Shown piece by piece: positions 9,185-17,865 of a DNA stretch of 64,000 nucleotides. Both the position numbers and the translations under genes were made by a program. Position 1 is the stretch's first letter, and each line of letters opens with the position of its first letter. Source of the stretch: VXPQ01 sp965248175 (GTDB lineage Bacteria; Bacteroidota; Rhodothermia; Rhodothermales; VXPQ01); NCBI GenBank assembly GCA_965248175.1, contig OZ252093.1, forward strand, positions 1,364,001 through 1,428,000, in the 5' to 3' direction. The notes under the pieces are model-generated. The model saw nothing but the letters and a program-made list of their open reading frames with translations. It did no database searches and had not been told where the DNA came from.

Positions 9185-10513
9185 ATGGGAAACATGCCCG
9201 AGCTACCGCCCGGTCCACGCATGCCGAGTCTCTTCCAGATGTTCAACTGGAGTTGGCGCCCCATTTCGTTCATGCGGAAATGCGCCGAGGTTTATGGCGA
9301 TGTCTTCACCGTGCGTTTTACTGGGGTCGAGCCCATGGTGTTCTTCAGTGATCCGGCGACTCTCAAGCAAATCTTTCGGGGTGACCCGGAACGCCTGCGG
9401 GCCGGGGAAGCGAACGCTGTGGTCTTCAGGCCGTTGGGTCCAAACTCGCTGCTGTTACTTGATGGTGATCGACACCGGCGCGAACGCAAATTACTGATGC
9501 CGTCCTTTCACGGGGAGCGCATGCGGCTGTATGGCGACGTGATGTGCGAAATCGCTGATCGGTCGATCGACGTCTGGCCGGTCGGGGAGCCGTTTTCGAT
9601 CCGGGAGCGCATGCAGGCAGTCATGATGGATATCATCCTGCGCACCGTTTTCGGCTTGGAAGAGGGTGCACTGAGGCCCCGCCTGCACGCGCTGGTGACC
9701 GAATACCTGCGCCTGGTTGGTCGCAACCCTCCACTGGGGCTACTTTTGGCCTGGCCGCGTATTACCAGACTTGGGCGTGTTATCGACCGGATTTTGTACG
9801 ACGAGATTGCCCGGCGCAGGGCAGCACTGGAAAAAGATCGGACCGACATCATGGGAATGCTTCTTGCAGCACGCTACGAGGATGGTCGGCCCATGAATGA
9901 CGAGGAGATTCGGGATGAAATGATCACTATGGTGGTGGCTGGGCACGAGACCACCGCAACTGCACTGGCGTGGGTGATTTACCACCTACTGCAGAACCCG
10001 GATGTGCTGGCGACCGCTCAGGCCGAGGTGGTGTCCGTGATCGGGGATGGACCGCACGCGCCGAGGCCGACGGCCAAGCAGATCGCCGAGCTTCGCTATC
10101 TGGACGCAGTCATCAAGGAGACGGCGCGCCTAAATCCGGTGGTGCCCATTACCGTTCGCCGTCTCAACGCCGACACACGCATCGGAGACTACAACCTTCC
10201 GGCTGGCAGCATCGCAACGCCGTGCATCTACCTCACCCACCGGCGGCCCGATCTCTGGCCCCGGCCCGACGTGTTCAACCCCAACCGGTTTCTGGGCAGG
10301 CGGGTCGATCCGTACGCCTTTTTCCCCTTTGGTGGTGGGGTTCGTCATTGTCTCGGCGCGGCATTCGCGACGTATGAGATGAAGATCGTGCTGGCTCGCG
10401 TATTGGCACGGGTAACCCTTCGGCCGGATCCACGCTATACGATGCGGGTGGTGCGGCGGGGCATAACGTTTGCGCCGTCCGGGGGCATGCCGGTGATATG
10501 TGCCGGGGGATGA
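9185..10513 (+). CDS. cytochrome P450
   Basis: A complete 442-residue P450 with no obvious membrane anchor but an ELPPGPRMP proline-rich start like that of many soluble bacterial and mitochondrial-type P450s. The oxygen-binding I-helix motif AGHETT is at residues 252-257, the K-helix ExxR is ETAR at 312-315, the PxRF region is FNPNRFLG, and the haem-ligand loop FPFGGGVRHCLG places the Cys thiolate at 389. It would hydroxylate or epoxidise a hydrophobic substrate, using ferredoxin and reductase partners that are not encoded nearby. It is divergent from the MGT glycosyltransferase. The start may be the ATG at 9185 or the one three codons later (MPELPPGP). Confidence 0.93.
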   Translation: MGNMPELPPGPRMPSLFQMFNWSWRPISFMRKCAEVYGDVFTVRFTGVEPMVFFSDPATLKQIFRGDPERLRAGEANAVVFRPLGPNSLLLLDGDRHRRERKLLMPSFHGERMRLYGDVMCEIADRSIDVWPVGEPFSIRERMQAVMMDIILRTVFGLEEGALRPRLHALVTEYLRLVGRNPPLGLLLAWPRITRLGRVIDRILYDEIARRRAALEKDRTDIMGMLLAARYEDGRPMNDEEIRDEMITMVVAGHETTATALAWVIYHLLQNPDVLATAQAEVVSVIGDGPHAPRPTAKQIAELRYLDAVIKETARLNPVVPITVRRLNADTRIGDYNLPAGSIATPCIYLTHRRPDLWPRPDVFNPNRFLGRRVDPYAFFPFGGGVRHCLGAAFATYEMKIVLARVLARVTLRPDPRYTMRVVRRGITFAPSGGMPVICAGG

Positions 10514-10642
10514 GCCGGGGTTGTGGGGGAAGGTTCCGAGGTACGCCGCCCGCCACGGGCTTCTATCCTGTACACCTGCTTCTATCCGAAAAATCGGTAG
10601 AAATGTGCAGGCAGCGTAACAGGTTGAAAATCGGCCTGAACC

Positions 10643-11290
10643 CTAAGGCCGAATCTCCACATAGCGTTCCAGACGCGCAACCTCGTCGTCATCGACATAT
10701 TTACCTATTTCCCGGCGAAACTGTTCGATCCGGCCGTACGGCCGGTATTCCTTGAATTCCCGAAGCATCCGGTTACCCAGGCTCGGAATGGTAAGGATGT
10801 CTTCGTCACTGGCCGTATTCAGGTCGATCGGCACGAAGACGAACTGCTCCAGGCGCGCGACCTCCTCATCGTCCACGTACTTGCCTATTTCCCGGCGGAA
10901 TTCGGCCATATGGGTATACGGATGGTATTCGTCGAACTCATGGGCCATCCGGTTGCCGACTCCGGGAACGAGGAGAATTTCCTCTTCGGTTGTGGCATTC
11001 AGGTTCAGCGGCAGGAAAAGCCGGGCGTATAACTCGTCCTGCTGGGCTTCATCCAAAGAGTCGCCGACCAGCGCGTTGACCTCGAGCATATTCATAAACG
11101 GACGTCCTGCAATGACTGAGTCCGCTGTCGCTGCATCCATATGGGGCAGCGCTGCGAGCTCGGCTTCGGTCGCCGTGTTCGGATTGAGCACACCCATGTT
11201 CTGGCCCACCTGGGCCTCGGCAACAGTAGCGGGGGCCAGGGCGAGCACTGCAAACAGTACGAACAGCCGGGCCGGGATGCGTTGTATCAT
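10643..11290 (-). CDS. secreted helix-hairpin-helix (ComEA-like) protein
   Basis: The start at 11290 gives MIQRIPARLFVLFAVLALAPATVAEAQ, a clear signal peptide; a longer ORF upstream runs through the neighbouring gene in another frame and is discounted. Three related repeats follow (LNPNTATEAELAALPHM, LNLNATTEEEILLVPGVGNRM, IDLNTASDEDILTIPSLGNRM), each matching the ComEA/SLBB-type helix-hairpin-helix with an NxNxA(S/T) entry. The last two are followed by a near-identical block (EFRREIGKYVDD). ComEA-type domains bind DNA in the periplasm during uptake, but standalone secreted copies also occur in Bacteroidota with unknown roles. Its ATG overlaps the stop of the upstream membrane protein, so the two form an operon. 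Confidence 0.8.
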   Translation of the reverse strand: MIQRIPARLFVLFAVLALAPATVAEAQVGQNMGVLNPNTATEAELAALPHMDAATADSVIAGRPFMNMLEVNALVGDSLDEAQQDELYARLFLPLNLNATTEEEILLVPGVGNRMAHEFDEYHPYTHMAEFRREIGKYVDDEEVARLEQFVFVPIDLNTASDEDILTIPSLGNRMLREFKEYRPYGRIEQFRREIGKYVDDDEVARLERYVEIRP

Positions 11291-11766
11291 TGTTTTTCCT
11301 CGTGTGATTGGTTTGCCTCGCTCATCTCCAGGGATGCATTGGCCCTGTTCCGGGAGGCAGAGAATATCGGATGTCGCCAGGTGTACAGGAAGCCGATGAG
11401 TCCGAGATACGCCATGGTTCCGGGCGCCAGGGCCGGCATCGCTCCGCTGAGAGACTCCCGGATCAACTCCCATCCGGCAGCCGCGGGATTCATTTCCAGC
11501 TCGAATTCGACATTGCTTTGGTAATGCAGATAGACGCCCAGCACACCCGTAGCGACGAACAGGAGCATGAGGACCTGAAAAACGCGCAGGACTCGTGCGT
11601 CGTTGCGAAAAAGCCGGACTGCGAGAACCACCAGACTCAGTCCGATCATTCCCAGTGGCGCCAGTTGCCACGGATCTTCATAGTGGCCCAGCAGGAACAA
11701 CTCGCTGCCGGCGCCCAGGATGCCCAGAAGAAATATTGCCAGCAACAGCGGGCGAATCCGTTTCAC
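11287..11766 (-). CDS. small integral membrane protein
   Basis: The 159-residue product has four hydrophobic segments (PLLLAIFLLGILGAG, LAPLGMIGLSLVVLAVRLF, VFQVLMLLFVATGVLGVYLHY, AYLGLIGFLYTW), short charged loops and a polar, acidic C-terminal tail. No family is recognised. Its last codons overlap the start of the helix-hairpin-helix gene by four bases, implying co-translation and perhaps a shared envelope function. Confidence 0.7.
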   Translation of the reverse strand: MKRIRPLLLAIFLLGILGAGSELFLLGHYEDPWQLAPLGMIGLSLVVLAVRLFRNDARVLRVFQVLMLLFVATGVLGVYLHYQSNVEFELEMNPAAAGWELIRESLSGAMPALAPGTMAYLGLIGFLYTWRHPIFSASRNRANASLEMSEANQSHEEKQ

Positions 11767-11906
11767 GTCTCAGATTCCAGCGGCTTTTTTGAGCGTGGGA
11801 TATCCTTTTAGACCTCTCTCTGCGCCTGTTTTATTCCTTGCCTGGAAATATTCGGTCATCGTGCGTTGTTTTGCCTGATGCTTTATCCACAGGGAGAATG
11901 GCCGGC

Positions 11907-12377
11907 TCAACACCCATCATGCACAGGAAAGAAAATGTCGGTGCGCCACTTGGACTGGTCCGGCTCGGCGCCGGGATCGGTGACATAAACCTCCCAGGGT
12001 GCATTTGCCGCCTGGAGCCCATTTGACTCGATCCACTCCATCAGCGCTGTCCATGTCTTGGGAAGGTCGTCGTAGGGACCCATGTGGGTGACCGCCACCA
12101 CGGTTCCGGCGGGAAGTTCTCCGGACCGGATGCGATCCGTACCCTCCATCGGCGAAGATACGGGCATTGCGCATTCGAGGTCGATCGTGTTACTGTCCAT
12201 CGAGTGGTAGATCGTCAGGGGCATGCCGGCCGGCGCCTGTCCACGCTGTTGAATGTACCCGTATATCTCTCCGAACAACGATCCCATGATTTCGGGGAGC
12301 TTATCCATAGTGGTCGTAGCACGGATGCCAAGGATGGGTTGTGCGTCGATCTGTCTGGTCTTGAATTCCGGTTTCAT
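11907..12377 (-). CDS. GyrI-like / AraC effector-binding-domain protein
   Basis: The 156-residue protein begins EFKTRQIDAQPILGIRATTTMDKLPEIMGSLFGEIYGYI and contains AGTVVAVTHMGPYDDLPKTWTALMEWIESNGLQ and EVYVTDP, the standard pattern of the SOUL/GyrI-like small-molecule-binding fold (AraC_E_bind). No DNA-binding domain is present, so it is the stand-alone form that binds small hydrophobic molecules or gyrase, or acts as a hydrolase. Nothing in the neighbourhood identifies a ligand. Confidence 0.85.
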   Translation of the reverse strand: MKPEFKTRQIDAQPILGIRATTTMDKLPEIMGSLFGEIYGYIQQRGQAPAGMPLTIYHSMDSNTIDLECAMPVSSPMEGTDRIRSGELPAGTVVAVTHMGPYDDLPKTWTALMEWIESNGLQAANAPWEVYVTDPGAEPDQSKWRTDIFFPVHDGC

Positions 12378-12508
12378 TTTATTTTTCCTGGTTTTCGCCG
12401 ATTTCCGTAAAGAAGTTGCTTCGAGGCGCTTGGGAATTTAACGGATTTATGATCAAAATCAAGATGGGTCCATTCCAGCGGTATTTGGCGCTGGTGCGGT
12501 CCCTTTCC

Positions 12509-13135
12509 TCATTGAGTTGGCGCGCCGTCGAAGAAATCAACCTTGCCGGATTCCAGGGAATACTCCGCTCCAACGACCAGCAGGCCATCCCGATCGATGA
12601 GCTTCTCGAGGATTTCCGAACCATGCCGCAGCGCATTCGCGGACATGCGGACGTTTGCCCGCACCGTCTGGCGCATCAACGTATCCCGGTCGCATCGAGG
12701 CTCCGTCTTCAACAAGACATCCACCGCAGGACGAATTCGACCGATAATCGACGCCATGTTTTCCGATGGCTCCTCGCCGGGTTGCCGGAGGCTTTCCAAC
12801 GTCGCTTCGATCGCGCCGCATCCGGTGTGGCCTAACACAACGAGAAGTCGCGTGCCGAGCTGCTTCGCCGCGTACTCTGCGCTACCCATCTGAGACGGCG
12901 CAACGATGTTTCCGGCAACGCGGATCACGAACAGGTCTCCAAAATCCTGATCGAAAATATACTCGACGGGAACCCGGGAATCGGAGCATGCGAGAATCAC
13001 TGCGAAGGGCGCCTGACCCGCGACGAGATCATTCCGCTTTCTGCGGCTTGCGAGTGCTTCGGTACTCTGAACTCCGTTTACGAAGCGGCGATTGCCTTGT
13101 CGCAGACGTTCCAGGGCTTCAACTGCTGAAATCAT
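12509..13135 (-). CDS. beta-class carbonic anhydrase
   Basis: The 208-residue protein carries the full beta-carbonic anhydrase zinc site: Cys50-Ser-Asp52-Ser-Arg54, then His103 and Cys106 in LGHTGCGAIE. It would interconvert CO2 and bicarbonate. Its length and the PFAVILACSDSRVP and NIVAPSQMGSAEYAA blocks match the family. It lies about 100 bp downstream of a CPA2 antiporter gene on the same strand, which may indicate a link between bicarbonate supply and pH homeostasis (inference). Confidence 0.93.
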   Translation of the reverse strand: MISAVEALERLRQGNRRFVNGVQSTEALASRRKRNDLVAGQAPFAVILACSDSRVPVEYIFDQDFGDLFVIRVAGNIVAPSQMGSAEYAAKQLGTRLLVVLGHTGCGAIEATLESLRQPGEEPSENMASIIGRIRPAVDVLLKTEPRCDRDTLMRQTVRANVRMSANALRHGSEILEKLIDRDGLLVVGAEYSLESGKVDFFDGAPTQ

Positions 13136-13241
13136 CCGGTTCGGACTTTAGTGGACAGGGATAACAGAACGTGGTTTACGCAGGTTTTTCGCCAGCGAGT
13201 GTTTTCTGTGCCGAAGGGGCCCTATTAACGTTTTGAGGTCC

Positions 13242-14912
13242 CTACTCTTCTATGGATGCGTCCTGCATTTCTGTTTTTGTAGAATGTAGTACTGCAAGGC
13301 TGGCACTGGCGATGGCGGTGCTTGTCGTGTTTTCGGCCGTGATGACCTTCGTTGCGCCGGCGGCCCCTAGGGAGTCTTTATCGAAGTCGTACCAGGCGCG
13401 TGCGATGATGGTGAGGTCGGGAGCCATTTTATGAATGATGCTGACCGCAAGCTCGGTGGCTCTGGAGTCATTGATGCTTATTACCACCAAACGGGCATTT
13501 TTACAGCCAAGTCTCTCCAGCACCTCTTGTTGCGTAATGTCTCCAAGCACTGCCCGGTCTCCGGCAGCTTTTGCCGTCCGGACGTTATCGGCGTTTACAT
13601 CGACGACAATAGAGGCAACCCCTGTACCCCGGACAGCCCGACAAACTTCCCGGCCCGTCAAGCCATATCCGGCAATGATTACGTGGCCGCTGTGCGGTTC
13701 GTGAACGTCAATGCCGGGAGGCTCCGCATCCAGCACCCGATTCAGCCATGGGACGCGGGACGCGCTCAGAGCCAGACGTGGACCGAACGCAATCACTGCG
13801 GGTGTAAGCAGCATGGACAGGATGATCGCCATCAGCAGGTTGTGGGATAGCGTGGCATCAAGGAGTTCAACTCCCGAGGCGGTGCTCAAAAGGACAAACG
13901 AGAACTCGCCGATCTGGCACAGCGTGGCCGCCGACAGGATCCCCACGCGAATAGGCAGCCGCAGGATCAGCGCTGTTCCAAGTATGATCGTGAATTTACC
14001 CGCGAGGATGATACCGAGAAGCCCAACGGTTGCCATCAGGTGCTCAAGCACATCCGAAACATCCAGCAGCATACCTACGGAAACGAAAAAGAGGCTGGCG
14101 AACACTTCGCGCGCGGGGATCAGGTCCGACATCGCCTGGTGACGGAATTCGCTTCCGGCGACGATCAGTCCTGCCAGAAATGCCCCGAGCGCCAGGGAAA
14201 TTCCCGCTAACGACAGGGTCCATGCGGTTCCGAAGCACACGAGAAATACTGCAAGAATAAAGATATCTCGCTGCCTTGTTTTGGCCACGAATGCAAGCAA
14301 ACGGGGGACCAGATAACGGGCTGCGACCAGCACGCCCGCGAGGATGGCCAGAGCGGTGCCGAGCGCAAGCAGGATTTCCTGAGCGGTTCCTCCTCCTCCG
14401 GCCAGTATAGGCACGACCAGGATCATCGGAACCACGCACAAGTCCTGGAAGACAAGAATGCCGACTGCCAGCCGGCCGTGAGGCGCTTCCAGTTCGCCCC
14501 GTGTGGAGAGACCGCGCAAGACGATGGCGGTGCTGGATACAGCGACGATGCAGCCCAGAAATATCGCAGGTCCCGGCGCCAGTCCAAACCAGTTGGCCAG
14601 TACGGCGGTGCATGCAACCGTGAGCGTTACCTGAATGCCTCCACCCACTAATACGGCTCTCCAGAAACGCCGTAGCTGCTTGATAGAAAGCTCCAGACCG
14701 ATTCCGAAAAGCAGAAGGGCGATGCCGATTTCGGCGAGGACCTCAACCTGATGCGTATCGTCAACCAGGCCCAGTGCGGTGGGTCCGGCCAGGGCGCCCG
14801 TTAAAATAAACCCGGCAATCGACGGGATGCCTGCGCGACGCAATGCCGTTACGACCACAATCGCCGATCCCAGCACGATGACCAGATCCTTGAGGTAGTC
14901 GATTTCGGGCAT
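13242..14912 (-). CDS. CPA2 monovalent cation:proton antiporter with TrkA-N (RCK) domain, Kef-type
   Basis: The start at 14912 gives MPEIDYLKDLVIVLGSAIVVV, which fits the first membrane helix; the 32 upstream codons are dismissed. The product of 556 residues has about twelve membrane segments up to around residue 390 (GFILTGALAGPTALGLV, FGIGLELS, FLAGLIVAGSEFRHQ are typical CPA2 motifs). A cytosolic RCK domain follows, with the nucleotide-binding GYGLTGREV and an acidic residue at the end of strand 2 (VVDVNADN). It exchanges K+ or Na+ for H+ across the inner membrane under nucleotide control. Confidence 0.92.
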   Translation of the reverse strand: MPEIDYLKDLVIVLGSAIVVVTALRRAGIPSIAGFILTGALAGPTALGLVDDTHQVEVLAEIGIALLLFGIGLELSIKQLRRFWRAVLVGGGIQVTLTVACTAVLANWFGLAPGPAIFLGCIVAVSSTAIVLRGLSTRGELEAPHGRLAVGILVFQDLCVVPMILVVPILAGGGGTAQEILLALGTALAILAGVLVAARYLVPRLLAFVAKTRQRDIFILAVFLVCFGTAWTLSLAGISLALGAFLAGLIVAGSEFRHQAMSDLIPAREVFASLFFVSVGMLLDVSDVLEHLMATVGLLGIILAGKFTIILGTALILRLPIRVGILSAATLCQIGEFSFVLLSTASGVELLDATLSHNLLMAIILSMLLTPAVIAFGPRLALSASRVPWLNRVLDAEPPGIDVHEPHSGHVIIAGYGLTGREVCRAVRGTGVASIVVDVNADNVRTAKAAGDRAVLGDITQQEVLERLGCKNARLVVISINDSRATELAVSIIHKMAPDLTIIARAWYDFDKDSLGAAGATKVITAENTTSTAIASASLAVLHSTKTEMQDASIEE

Positions 14913-15008
14913 GGGCTTTGGTCTTGACAACGCAGCAACGCAGATCACGAATGCTAACCGGATCCGGCATGCACGGGATCCATAGCATCGCAGGGTAGAA
15001 GCCAACAA

Positions 15009-15404
15009 AGAAGTCAGGTCTAACCCTCACGTGCAATGCGCCGCGCCATGTTGTGCCGGCGTGGGCGTTGCTCGCAGATGAGTTTGCGACCGCGTTTCTC
15101 CCAGGATTCGTTTACCGAACAGATCGATGCTGACATGATCTTTTGTCAGCAGATCGCCGGTTTCGGGAGAAAAGAGATGGATGTAGAGGGAAAACGATAG
15201 CAAGAGAATTTTCGCGATTTCGGGCAAAAATTCTCCTTTCCGCATCGAGACCAGGATGTCCAGGGTCGTCGTCGCGGACACTATTCACCATCCTCTCGGC
15301 AACTCTATTCGGGCTACCAGCAGGATGGTGAACGGAATGAGCCGGTTCTCCAGGCGGATGAGCGGCCGCAAGGGTTGCAGACCGCTCATCCACCCTTCAT
15401 AACT
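15009..15404. other. intergenic stretch with a terminator-like hairpin and a short inverted repeat
   Basis: No convincing gene is seen between the antiporter and the small membrane protein. The stretch contains an inverted repeat of TTCACCATCCT near 15284 with AGGATGGTGAA near 15322, and a stronger hairpin at 15356-15391. Short minus-strand ORFs here have no recognisable similarity. Confidence 0.4.
15356..15391 (-). terminator. hairpin downstream of the small membrane protein gene
   Basis: Perfect 10-bp arms GGATGAGCGG (15356-15365) and CCGCTCATCC (15382-15391) enclose a 16-nt loop. The hairpin lies 14 bp after the stop of the minus-strand gene at 15405. There is no long T tract, so its role as a terminator is an inference from position and stem strength. 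Confidence 0.5.
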
Positions 15405-15731
15405 TTAACCCTTGAGGCGGTTTACCATCCTCACTACGAGTACGGTGATAACACCGGCAAACAGAGCTATAGTTACCTGATCGACCATGGCGTCCAGGTA
15501 GGAGCCAACCCAGTGGATGTGGCTCAACACATCCATAGCCGCAGCGCCGCCGACCGCTAAAGTAACCACCAAGTAGGCTGTAGCATCCTCGGCGTCAACT
15601 GCTACCGCCGCATAGGCCAAGCCCAGAATGACCAGCGCAAGCGCCACAATCGCCGAGGGGATTGCGTCGGGCGCCAAGCCCGCCACAACCGCCAAGAGGG
15701 TGATCAAACCGATAATAATCCTGACTGGCAT
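15405..15731 (-). CDS. small membrane protein, four hydrophobic segments
   Basis: The 108-residue protein consists almost entirely of hydrophobic segments (IIIGLITLLAVVAGL, AIVALALVILGLAYAAVAV, AYLVVTLAVGGAAAMDVL, VTIALFAGVITVLVVRMV) with a short basic C-terminus. An unusually good Shine-Dalgarno for this genome, AAGGAGGAAAAAA, directly precedes the ATG, which supports the start and suggests strong expression. No family is recognised. A hairpin 14 bp after the stop probably ends the transcript. Confidence 0.7.
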   Translation of the reverse strand: MPVRIIIGLITLLAVVAGLAPDAIPSAIVALALVILGLAYAAVAVDAEDATAYLVVTLAVGGAAAMDVLSHIHWVGSYLDAMVDQVTIALFAGVITVLVVRMVNRLKG

Positions 15732-15994
15732 TTTTTCCTCCTTGAATAAGTGGGTGGTGTCACGGACCGCACCATCACACAGCCGTGACGGTATACAGCG
15801 CAGTCAGTATGCTGTATAGTATAGCACTCTGTCACCAGATTGCCAAAAAATTCACAATTCTGCATACTCACGCCCATACGGAGATGGCGGAATAATCAAA
15901 AGGGCAGGGGAGTTCAGAGGGTAATTCCCGGCAGGATTACGGCCTTTATCCTCATACGGCGTTTTTGACGGAAGGGAAGCCGTTCAGCCCATAA

Positions 15995-16069
15995 TGGCTC
16001 CCCGGGTAGGACTCGAACCTACAACCCTGCGGTTAACAGCCGCATGCTCTACCATTGAGCTACCGAGGA
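15995..16069 (-). tRNA. tRNA-Asn (GTT)
   Basis: The minus strand folds as a complete cloverleaf. The acceptor stem TCCTCGG pairs with CCGGGGA (one G-T pair), the D-arm includes AGCTCAATGGTAGAGC, the anticodon arm GCGGCTGTTAACCGC carries GTT, and the T-arm includes GGTTCGAGTCC. CCA is encoded. No integrase or direct repeat of the 3' end was noticed nearby. Confidence 0.95.
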
Positions 16070-16389
16070 AGGTAGCAGACGGGCGCGCGTGGTCACATCA
16101 TGCATGACCCTCTCCGCATTGCCCTGCTGCCGTGCCATGGACGGGATCAGGCCTGCCTGCTCCTCGAAAATGGCCTATTCCACAAAAACCCCAGGGAACA
16201 GAACAGGTTCCGGGAAAATCGGCGCAGCGTGCTTGATGACGATGCAATGCGGGAGCAAGCACAGGAACCTTCGGCACCCGGCAGGCATTGACAATCCGCC
16301 GGACACTTGATGCAACATGCTCCTTCGGGATTCGGGCTACAGACGTCCGGTACCGATACGTTTCGAGCAACGCGTCAGGTGCGCACCGG

Positions 16390-16473
16390 GCCCAAGTGGC
16401 GGAATTGGTAGACGCGCATGATTCAGGGTCATGTGCCCGTTAGGGCGTGGAGGTTCGAGTCCTCTCTTGGGCA
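16390..16473 (+). tRNA. tRNA-Leu (CAG)
   Basis: A class II tRNA of 84 nt. The acceptor stem GCCCAAG pairs with CTTGGGC, the D-arm is GGCGGAATTGGTAGACGC, the anticodon arm GCATGATTCAGGGTCATGT has loop ATTCAGG (anticodon CAG), a variable arm of about 14 nt follows, and the T-arm is GGAGGTTCGAGTCCTC. The discriminator is A; only CC of a CCA follows in the genome. The 320 bp between the two tRNAs show nothing recognisable. Confidence 0.95.
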
Positions 16474-16709
16474 CCTTTATCGCAGGTGACGCCGCCTGCT
16501 GACAATCTTTGGAACCGGCGCCAGTTCCGCCGAGGAGCGGGACGGGATCATGGGCGACGCCAATGCCCCGCCCATTTCTCCGCGGCTTGTCTCACCGTCA
16601 GCGGCGAATCCCCATTTCCCCGGGGAAATCCTCTGTTCGCCCCGCGCTCTTTTCGCCGCACTCGCTACGCCTGCGTGTTCGCCTCTCCCACAATCATTTT
16701 CTCCCACAA

Positions 16710-17840
16710 TCATTCCTCGACCCACTCCGCGAGGAAGATATTCGTGTCGTTCGTGTCCGCGTTGTTCCGGTTTGAGCCGAACGCCAGGTAGCGTCCATCC
16801 GGGCTGAATACGGGGAATCCGTCGAACGCATCGGAGTGCGTGATGCGCGTCAGGCCGGTTCCGTCCACTCCGATCATATAGATCTCGAACTCCCGCCCGT
16901 TCGGGTCCTCGTGGTTGGAACTGAACAGGATACGTTTTCCGTCCGGGTGCCAGTAGGGGGCGAAGTTGGCTCCGCCGAGGTGCGTCACCTGGCGCATGTT
17001 CGAGCCGTCCGCATCCATGACGTAAATCTCCAGTTCGCCGGGCCGCAGGAGGCCCTGTTCGAGCAGGCGGAGATAGTCGTCCTGTTCCGGTCCCGGTTCG
17101 GGGTAATGCGCCCGCCAGATGATTTGCGAGCCGTCGGGAGAGTAGAAGGCGCCCCCGTCGTACCCGATACGGTTCGTCAGCCGCTGCACATCGGAGCCGT
17201 CCGGGGCCATCGAGTACAGTTCCAGGTCGCCGTCGCGTGCGCTCGTGAACACGATCCGGTCCCCGACCGGCGAAAAGGTGGCCTCGGCGTCGTAGCCGTC
17301 GGCCTCGGTGAGCTGCCGCAGGTTGCCGCCGTCCGCATCGGCCGCGAAGATGTCGTAGCTCGTGTAGATGGGCCAGACGTACCCTTGCGAGAAGTCGGGC
17401 TCGGGGGGGCAGGCCGGGTCGGCAAGATGCGTGGACGAGTAGAGGATCCGGTCTCCCGACGGATAGAAATAGGAACAGGTGGTGCGCCCGTCGCCGGTAC
17501 TCACCATGCGGGATTCTCCCGTTTCCAGGTCGTCCATGACGTAAATCCGGTCGCACCCGGCGCCCGGCTTGCGGGCCTGATAGATGAGTACCGATCCGTC
17601 AAAAGCCCAGTACGCTTCGGCGTTTTCCCCGCCGGAGGTCAACTGACGGACATTGCGCAGGTGCGTTTCTCCAGGTTGTGCATGGTCGGGCGCGTGCGAG
17701 GCCTCCTGTGCTGCATCTTCTCCGGCGGCGGGCTGCTCACTATCCGCACCGCAAGCGGTAAGAAACAGCGCGGCGCCAAAGAAGATGGCGCTCGTGAACA
17801 GGGGTACGGCTATCCGCGTACGACGGTGCAAGAACGTCAT
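16710..17840 (-). CDS. TolB-like beta-propeller (PD40 repeat) lipoprotein
   Basis: The 376-residue protein has a lipobox (ALFLTAC) and a low-complexity acidic linker, then six or so PD40 blades of the type RQLTEADGYDAEATFSPVGDRIVFTSARDGDLELYSMAPDG. Each has the FSPDGxxIxFxS and DIYxMDxDGSN signatures. Such proteins resemble the TolB propeller and DPP-type N-terminal domains and are generally sensors or scaffolds on the periplasmic face; no peptidase domain follows here. The start ATG overlaps the region upstream of the divergent M28 peptidase, so the two genes probably share a bidirectional promoter. Confidence 0.85.
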   Translation of the reverse strand: MTFLHRRTRIAVPLFTSAIFFGAALFLTACGADSEQPAAGEDAAQEASHAPDHAQPGETHLRNVRQLTSGGENAEAYWAFDGSVLIYQARKPGAGCDRIYVMDDLETGESRMVSTGDGRTTCSYFYPSGDRILYSSTHLADPACPPEPDFSQGYVWPIYTSYDIFAADADGGNLRQLTEADGYDAEATFSPVGDRIVFTSARDGDLELYSMAPDGSDVQRLTNRIGYDGGAFYSPDGSQIIWRAHYPEPGPEQDDYLRLLEQGLLRPGELEIYVMDADGSNMRQVTHLGGANFAPYWHPDGKRILFSSNHEDPNGREFEIYMIGVDGTGLTRITHSDAFDGFPVFSPDGRYLAFGSNRNNADTNDTNIFLAEWVEE

Positions 17841-17865
17841 GCTTCCGTTACGTGTGAGATTCGTT

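Noticed and set aside
10643..11671. Long 342-codon version of the helix-hairpin-helix protein
   Set aside because: The first 127 codons run antisense-like through the upstream membrane protein gene; the signal peptide starts at 11290.
16098..16370. ORFs between the two tRNA genes
   Set aside because: Short, without similarity or ribosome site, on both strands.
15995..16473. tRNA genes as integration sites for an island
   Set aside because: No integrase and no repeated tRNA 3' end was seen, and the flanking genes are ordinary.
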